Positions 60,032 to 64,000 of a stretch of 64,000 bases of DNA are shown here, piece by piece. The DNA lies in contig NZ_PPDK01000001.1 of the NCBI RefSeq assembly GCF_003074135.1, forward strand, positions 806,001 through 870,000. Reading direction: 5' to 3'. The notes beneath the pieces were generated by a model. That model saw only the letters and a program-made list of their open reading frames with translations. It had not been told where the DNA came from and made no database searches. The translations under genes and the position numbers were made by a program. Origin of the DNA: Euzebya tangerina. GTDB lineage: Bacteria; Actinomycetota; Nitriliruptoria; Euzebyales; Euzebyaceae. Each line of letters opens with the position of its first letter. The stretch's first letter is position 1.

Positions 60032-61122
60032 GCCGTCGTACCGGGCAGCAGACGGACGGCGGAGACTCGCGCAGTGACCGTCACCGCGTCCCCCTCGGCG
60101 ATCCGGGCCTGACCGTCGGGCTGCTGTTCACGGACGGTGATTCGTCGCCCGGCTGCCTCGACGGAGTACGTCGCGGTCCCTCCCGCGTAGAAGACGCTGC
60201 GGACGGTTGCCTCTCCGGATGGCTCCAGTCGAAGTGCCTCGGGACGCAGGCACGCGACGGCGTCCGCCGGCCCAGCCGTCCCTCCACCCGTGACGCCGCC
60301 CTCACTCCGGCTCTCGGTGGCGTCGCCGGGGAGTCGGTCCAGGGCACCCGCGATGCCGGACACGGAGACACGCCCGTTCTCGGTCGCCTCGACGGGCAGC
60401 AGGTTCATGTCCCCGAGGAACGTCGCAACGAACGCGTCGACCGGTCGCTGCCACAGCTCGACAGGTGTGCCGACCTGCACCAGCCGGCCCTCCCGCAGGA
60501 CACCCACCCGATTCGCGAAGCTCAGCGCCTCCTCCTGATCGTGCGTCACCAGCACGCTGGTGATGCCGACCGCAGAGGTGATCCGGACCAGCTCTTCGCG
60601 CAACGATTCGCGGAGACGGCGGTCGAGATTGGCGAGGGGCTCGTCCAGAAGCAGCAGGCCCGGCGAGGGCGCCAACGCCCGCGCCAGCGCCACGCGTTGC
60701 CGTTGGCCGCCGGAGAGCTGGTGCGGCTTGCGATCCGCCTCCCGCTGCAGGCCGACCAGCTCCAGCAGCTCGTCCACCCGCTCCCGTCGTTCGATCTTGG
60801 CCACCTTGCGCATCCGCAAGCCGAAGCCGATGTTCTGGCGAACCGTCCGGTGCGGGAAGAGCGCGTAGTCCTGGAAGACGACCCCGACGTTGCGCTTCTC
60901 CGGTGGCAGGTGGTCCACGGCCTCCCGGGCCAGCGACACCGATCCCGCATCGGGCGCCTCGAAGCCGGCCACCAACCGCAGGATCGTGGTCTTCCCCGAC
61001 CCGGACGGCCCGAGCAGTGAGAATCGCTCGCCCGCCGAGACCGTCAGGTGCACGCCGTCGACCGCGCGGACGTCCCCGTAGTGCCGGACCAACCCCTCCA
61101 GCTCAAGTGCCACATCAGACAT
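60028..61122 (-). CDS. ABC transporter ATPase (PotA/FbpC-like)
   Basis: A 364-residue ATPase: Walker A LLGPSGSGKTTILRL, Q-loop VFQDYALFPHRTV, signature LSGGQRQRVALARAL, Walker B LLLLDEPLANLD, H-loop VLVTHDQEEAL, and a C-terminal TOBE-like domain (about 280-364). This is the polyamine/ferric iron/thiamine importer class. No substrate-binding protein gene lies beside the three-gene operon in view. ATG 61122 gives the natural MSDVALELEGLVRHYGDV start. Confidence 0.92.
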   Translation of the reverse strand: MSDVALELEGLVRHYGDVRAVDGVHLTVSAGERFSLLGPSGSGKTTILRLVAGFEAPDAGSVSLAREAVDHLPPEKRNVGVVFQDYALFPHRTVRQNIGFGLRMRKVAKIERRERVDELLELVGLQREADRKPHQLSGGQRQRVALARALAPSPGLLLLDEPLANLDRRLRESLREELVRITSAVGITSVLVTHDQEEALSFANRVGVLREGRLVQVGTPVELWQRPVDAFVATFLGDMNLLPVEATENGRVSVSGIAGALDRLPGDATESRSEGGVTGGGTAGPADAVACLRPEALRLEPSGEATVRSVFYAGGTATYSVEAAGRRITVREQQPDGQARIAEGDAVTVTARVSAVRLLPGTTA

Positions 61123-61230
61123 TCGCCGTGAAGGGTATGTCGGTCCGGCGCCGGCTAGCCGTGCACTTCTCCCGAATCGCCCGTGCACGTCTTCCGGGAT
61201 ATGCGGCAGAACTGCACCAGAAGCGAGAAC

Positions 61231-61260
61231 GGCCCCCGGCTCGGAGGTGAGCCGGGGGCC
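61231..61260. terminator. Strong terminator hairpin downstream of glnII
   Basis: GGCCCCCGGCTC and GAGCCGGGGGCC, a perfect 12-bp stem with loop GGAGGT, 25 bases after the glnII stop and before the ABC operon start. Both flanking genes read leftward, so it insulates the ABC genes from glnII transcription. Confidence 0.8.
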
Positions 61261-61285
61261 GAATGTGGCGTGTCGTACCTGACTG

Positions 61286-62299
61286 CTAGGCGAGCGCCCC
61301 ACAGATCGTGTTCGTCAGCAGCGCCGTGACGACGTACGGGTCCGCGTTGGCGTTCGGACGACGATCCTCGATGTAGCCCTTCTTGTCCTGCTCGACCTGC
61401 CACGGGATGCGGATGGACGCGCCGCGGTCTGAGACGCCGTAGCTGAACTGGTCGAAGCGCTGGGTCTCGTGCTCACCCGTCAGGCGATCCTCGATGCCGA
61501 TGCCGTAGCCGGCCAGGTGCCGCTCCGGTACGCCCGCTTCACCCATGGCGTCGCACGCCGCGATGATCGCATCCCACTCGTTGCGCATCGCCTCGGTCGA
61601 GAAGTTGGTGTGCATCCCCGCACCGTTCCAGTCGCCCTTCATGGGCTTGGCGGCCAGCGAGATCTCGATGTCGTGCTTCTCGCCAACCCGGTAGAGCAGG
61701 TAGCGGGCGATCCAGAGGTGGTCAGCGACCTCCAGCGTGTCAGCCGGGCCGATCTGGAACTCCCACTGCCCGGGCATGACCTCCGCGTTGGTGCCGGAGA
61801 TCTTCAACCCAGCCTCGATGCACAGCGTCGTGTGCTCCTCAACGACCTCACGACCGTGGATCTTCAGCGCACCGACGCCGCAGTAGTACGGACCCTGCGG
61901 ACCGGGGAACCCGCCTTCGGGGAACCCGGCAGGCCAGCCCGTCTTGACGTCCAGCATCGTGTACTCCTGCTCGAGACCGAACAAGGGCTTCTGGTCGGCG
62001 TAGGTCTCCAGTGCCTCCCGAGCCGCTGCCCGCGTGTTGGTCGGGTGCGGTGAGAGATCCCTGGTCAGGGCCGTCTCACACATGACGATGATGTCGTCAC
62101 CGCCTCGGATCGGGTCGGGGACGACGCGCACCGGCTGCAGGACGACGTCGGAGTTGTCTCCGGTCGCCTGGTTCGTGGAGGACCCGTCGTACCCCCAGAT
62201 GCCCGGCTCGTCACCGTCTGCGAGGATCTTGGTCTTGGAACGGATCTCGGCAGTGGGTTCGGTGCCATCGATCCAAAGGTATTCAGCCCGGAAGGCCAT
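61286..62299 (-). CDS. glnII: Type II (eukaryotic-type) glutamine synthetase
   Basis: A 337-residue enzyme of the GSII class, short and lacking the adenylylation Tyr of GSI. AEYLWIDGTEPTAEIRSKT, GYDGSSTNQATGDNSDVVL, GLEQEYTMLD, VMPGQWEFQIGP and GAGMHTNFSTEAMR are the family's metal, glutamate and ATP-binding segments, with DRGASIRIPW near the C-terminus. It condenses ammonia and glutamate. GSII is known in rhizobia, Frankia and Streptomyces beside the usual GSI. About 230 bases upstream separate it from the GGDEF gene. Confidence 0.95.
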   Translation of the reverse strand: MAFRAEYLWIDGTEPTAEIRSKTKILADGDEPGIWGYDGSSTNQATGDNSDVVLQPVRVVPDPIRGGDDIIVMCETALTRDLSPHPTNTRAAAREALETYADQKPLFGLEQEYTMLDVKTGWPAGFPEGGFPGPQGPYYCGVGALKIHGREVVEEHTTLCIEAGLKISGTNAEVMPGQWEFQIGPADTLEVADHLWIARYLLYRVGEKHDIEISLAAKPMKGDWNGAGMHTNFSTEAMRNEWDAIIAACDAMGEAGVPERHLAGYGIGIEDRLTGEHETQRFDQFSYGVSDRGASIRIPWQVEQDKKGYIEDRRPNANADPYVVTALLTNTICGALA

Positions 62300-62526
62300 T
62301 GATTCAGCTCCTGTCAGTTCTGAAATCGCGAACGTAAGTCACACAGTGGAACCACGCCGTGTTACAGCCATGTTTCGTACACGACTCGGCTCGGCAAAAT
62401 CGTCCGCCGCGCTCAGGCGACGTGGCCAAGTGGCCGAGATATGGGGTCGAGGTTCACTTCTGCGCGCACGGGTCGGGCTGCTTTCGTACGTCCTACATCC
62501 CGACGCCGCACCACACCCCTACCCAC

Positions 62527-64000
62527 ATGATCGATTTCTCCACCACAACCGATCCGCAAGCCGTCGCCCACCACGAGGCGATGCTCCTCGGTGCCGCGGT
62601 CGGGTACGGCGATGGGACACTGGCCACCCTGACCAGGTCCCGCGAGGTGGCGCAGGACAACGGCTGGACCGACGTCCTGCTGGCGCTCCGCAGGGTGGAG
62701 GTCGCACACGCTCGACGGTGGAACCCCGATCGCTACGCCGATCTGCTTGCCCTGGCCGAGCGGGAGTCCGTCGCTGCCGGCAACGACGCGAGTCTGGCGC
62801 TGTGCGTCCTACGGCAGGGCGTCGACACGTTCAACGCGGGCGACTCGAGCACGTTCCTGACCGACGTGGCGGCCGGCGCGGCGCTCCTGCGCTCGGACAC
62901 CTCTCCCGTCCTTGATCGGGCTGCTGGCTTCTTCACGCTGGGCGCCGCCTTGGACTCCGCGCGGCTGTGGGAGTTGGCCGAGGAGTCCTACGCCGAGTGC
63001 GAGGCGCTGTTGTCGACGTTTCGCGGCTTCGACCCGCTCCGACGCTTCCTCTGCCACAACCGCGCGGAGGTCGTGTTGATGCGGGCCCTCGCGCTGGCCG
63101 AGGCCGGGCGAATCACGGCGTCTGTCGACGCGATGCGGGACAACGACGAGATCATCGAAGCAGGGCTTGCCAACGTGGACGTGCCGTTCAGCGTGAGCCG
63201 CATCAGGGCGCTCCTCGCCGTCGCGAGACGCCTGACCGACCAGCCGGTGGACCAGGCCGAGGTCCAGGCGTTGGTCACCGAGTTGCGGCGTCATGCCGAC
63301 GAGCCGGTGACCGAACTCGTTCTGCAGCTCCTGCCCTTCGACCCTGATGATCCACCCCCGCCTCCCACGACCCACGAGAGCCTGTTCCACACCACCGGAC
63401 TGCTGCTCTACGCGCAGGGCCTGGGCGAGGCCCGTGCCGCCCCGGACCTGGTGATCGAAGCCCACCGTGCCCACGCCGTGGCGTTGGCGGACCACAGCTG
63501 GCGCTCACGACGCTCGGTGGTCGAGGGCGTTGCGGCCTCCATCACCTCCTACCACACCTCCGAGGACCGGGAGCGGTTGGCCCGCCAGGTGGTGACCGAC
63601 CCACTCACCGGTCTCGGCAACCGTCGGGCTCTGGATGCGATGCTCGAGGAGCAGGCCGGCCGCCAGATGGTCATCCTCGTTCTCGACCTGGACAACTTCA
63701 AGCAGATCAACGACACGTACGGACACCAGGCGGGGGACGCCGTCCTGATCCGCTACGGCGACATCCTCCGCGACGTGGTGGAGACCTGGACCCGGAGCGA
63801 CGAGGCGCTGATCGTGCGCCTGGGTGGTGACGAGTTCATCGTCCTGTTCCCCGGCGGCAGCCTCGAACGGGGCCGGGACCTCGTGCGGGCCATCGAGGAG
63901 GAGTTGGCATCTCAGGACTGGTCTGAGCAGACCCCGGGCTCCACACCGGGGACCAGCATCGGGATGGCCAGCGGGCCCGCCGGATCGGACCTGTTGGCGC
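62527..64000 (+). CDS. GGDEF diguanylate cyclase with helical-repeat N-terminus (3' end outside window)
   Basis: The frame runs from ATG 62527 to the window end (491 codons so far). Residues 1-350 are helical, Ala/Leu/Glu-rich with TPR-like character and no membrane helix; two Cys-His segments (RFLCHNRAEVVL) are not obviously metal-binding. A GGDEF domain begins with VVTDPLTGLGNRRALD, then LDLDNFKQINDTYGHQAGDAV and RLGGDEFIVLFPGG, so the active site is intact. TPR-GGDEF proteins often respond to protein partners. It is divergent from glnII. Confidence 0.88.
   Translation, partial: MIDFSTTTDPQAVAHHEAMLLGAAVGYGDGTLATLTRSREVAQDNGWTDVLLALRRVEVAHARRWNPDRYADLLALAERESVAAGNDASLALCVLRQGVDTFNAGDSSTFLTDVAAGAALLRSDTSPVLDRAAGFFTLGAALDSARLWELAEESYAECEALLSTFRGFDPLRRFLCHNRAEVVLMRALALAEAGRITASVDAMRDNDEIIEAGLANVDVPFSVSRIRALLAVARRLTDQPVDQAEVQALVTELRRHADEPVTELVLQLLPFDPDDPPPPPTTHESLFHTTGLLLYAQGLGEARAAPDLVIEAHRAHAVALADHSWRSRRSVVEGVAASITSYHTSEDRERLARQVVTDPLTGLGNRRALDAMLEEQAGRQMVILVLDLDNFKQINDTYGHQAGDAVLIRYGDILRDVVETWTRSDEALIVRLGGDEFIVLFPGGSLERGRDLVRAIEEELASQDWSEQTPGSTPGTSIGMASGPAGSDLLA

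Noticed and set aside
1-64000. CRISPR arrays, rRNA genes and complete insertion sequences
   Set aside because: No regularly spaced repeats, no rRNA-like sequence and no transposase motifs were seen on either strand.

Overview
The window looks like chromosomal DNA of a high-GC actinobacterium. GTG starts, ATGA/GTGA stop-start overlaps, several leaderless-looking promoters, cell wall-binding repeat 2 (CWB2) surface proteins, a bifunctional-type dCTP deaminase and a eukaryotic-type (type II) glutamine synthetase all fit. The CWB2 proteins together with a complete System I cytochrome c maturation operon suggest a deep-branching lineage such as Euzebyales/Nitriliruptoria, but that placement is inference.

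Positions 1-1,900 hold the end of a conjugation operon: the C-terminal part of a VirD4/TraG-type coupling protein and a DUF4913-like partner. Positions 44.4-45.9 kb hold an excisionase-like HTH gene and a tyrosine integrase next to the 3' end of tRNA-Gly(CCC). I read everything left of the tRNA as a probable integrated element of at least 45 kb. Its cargo (2-44 kb) is almost entirely devoted to copper handling, heavy-metal efflux, cytochrome c maturation and cytochrome oxidase.

Cargo modules. (a) 3.6-5.6 kb: a small membrane protein, DUF3105 and DUF305 proteins. (b) 5.6-9.8 kb: an apolipoprotein N-acyltransferase homologue whose catalytic Cys is Ser, a BlaI-type repressor with an M56-type protease, and an M23 peptidase. 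(c) 10-17.6 kb: ccdA divergent from ccmABCDEFH, a CcmI-like TPR protein, a TlpA-like thioredoxin and a cupredoxin lipoprotein. (d) 17.7-23.2 kb: two overlapping P1B ATPases, a methyltransferase and a CmtR-like ArsR repressor. (e) 23.3-30.1 kb: a CopC-CopD fusion operon that also contains DUF3105, Tat/thiol-redoxin and M23-CWB2 proteins. (f) 30.2-38.4 kb: a CsoR-centred copper regulon (two DUF305 proteins, CopB ATPase, CsoR, a second CopC-CopD, a cytochrome c and a cupredoxin). (g) 38.7-44.1 kb: an M23 peptidase and caa3-type oxidase ctaCDE.

Two operator families stand out by eye. TACTAC-N6-GTAGTA-like sites lie before blaI, the M23 peptidase and ctaC. RTACT-N7-AGTAY sites with a central G tract (CsoR/RcnR type) lie before five transcription units at 30-38 kb. 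A 180-bp direct repeat of the cupredoxin gene (3.16 kb and 38.2 kb) brackets about 35 kb of cargo.

Right of the tRNA (46-64 kb) is ordinary-looking chromosome: a CWB2 alpha/beta hydrolase, dcd, a VOC protein, two GGDEF proteins, a type III CoA-transferase, an F420-ligase-like protein, murJ, a membrane-bound Fe-S oxidoreductase, an ABC importer without a binding protein, and glnII.
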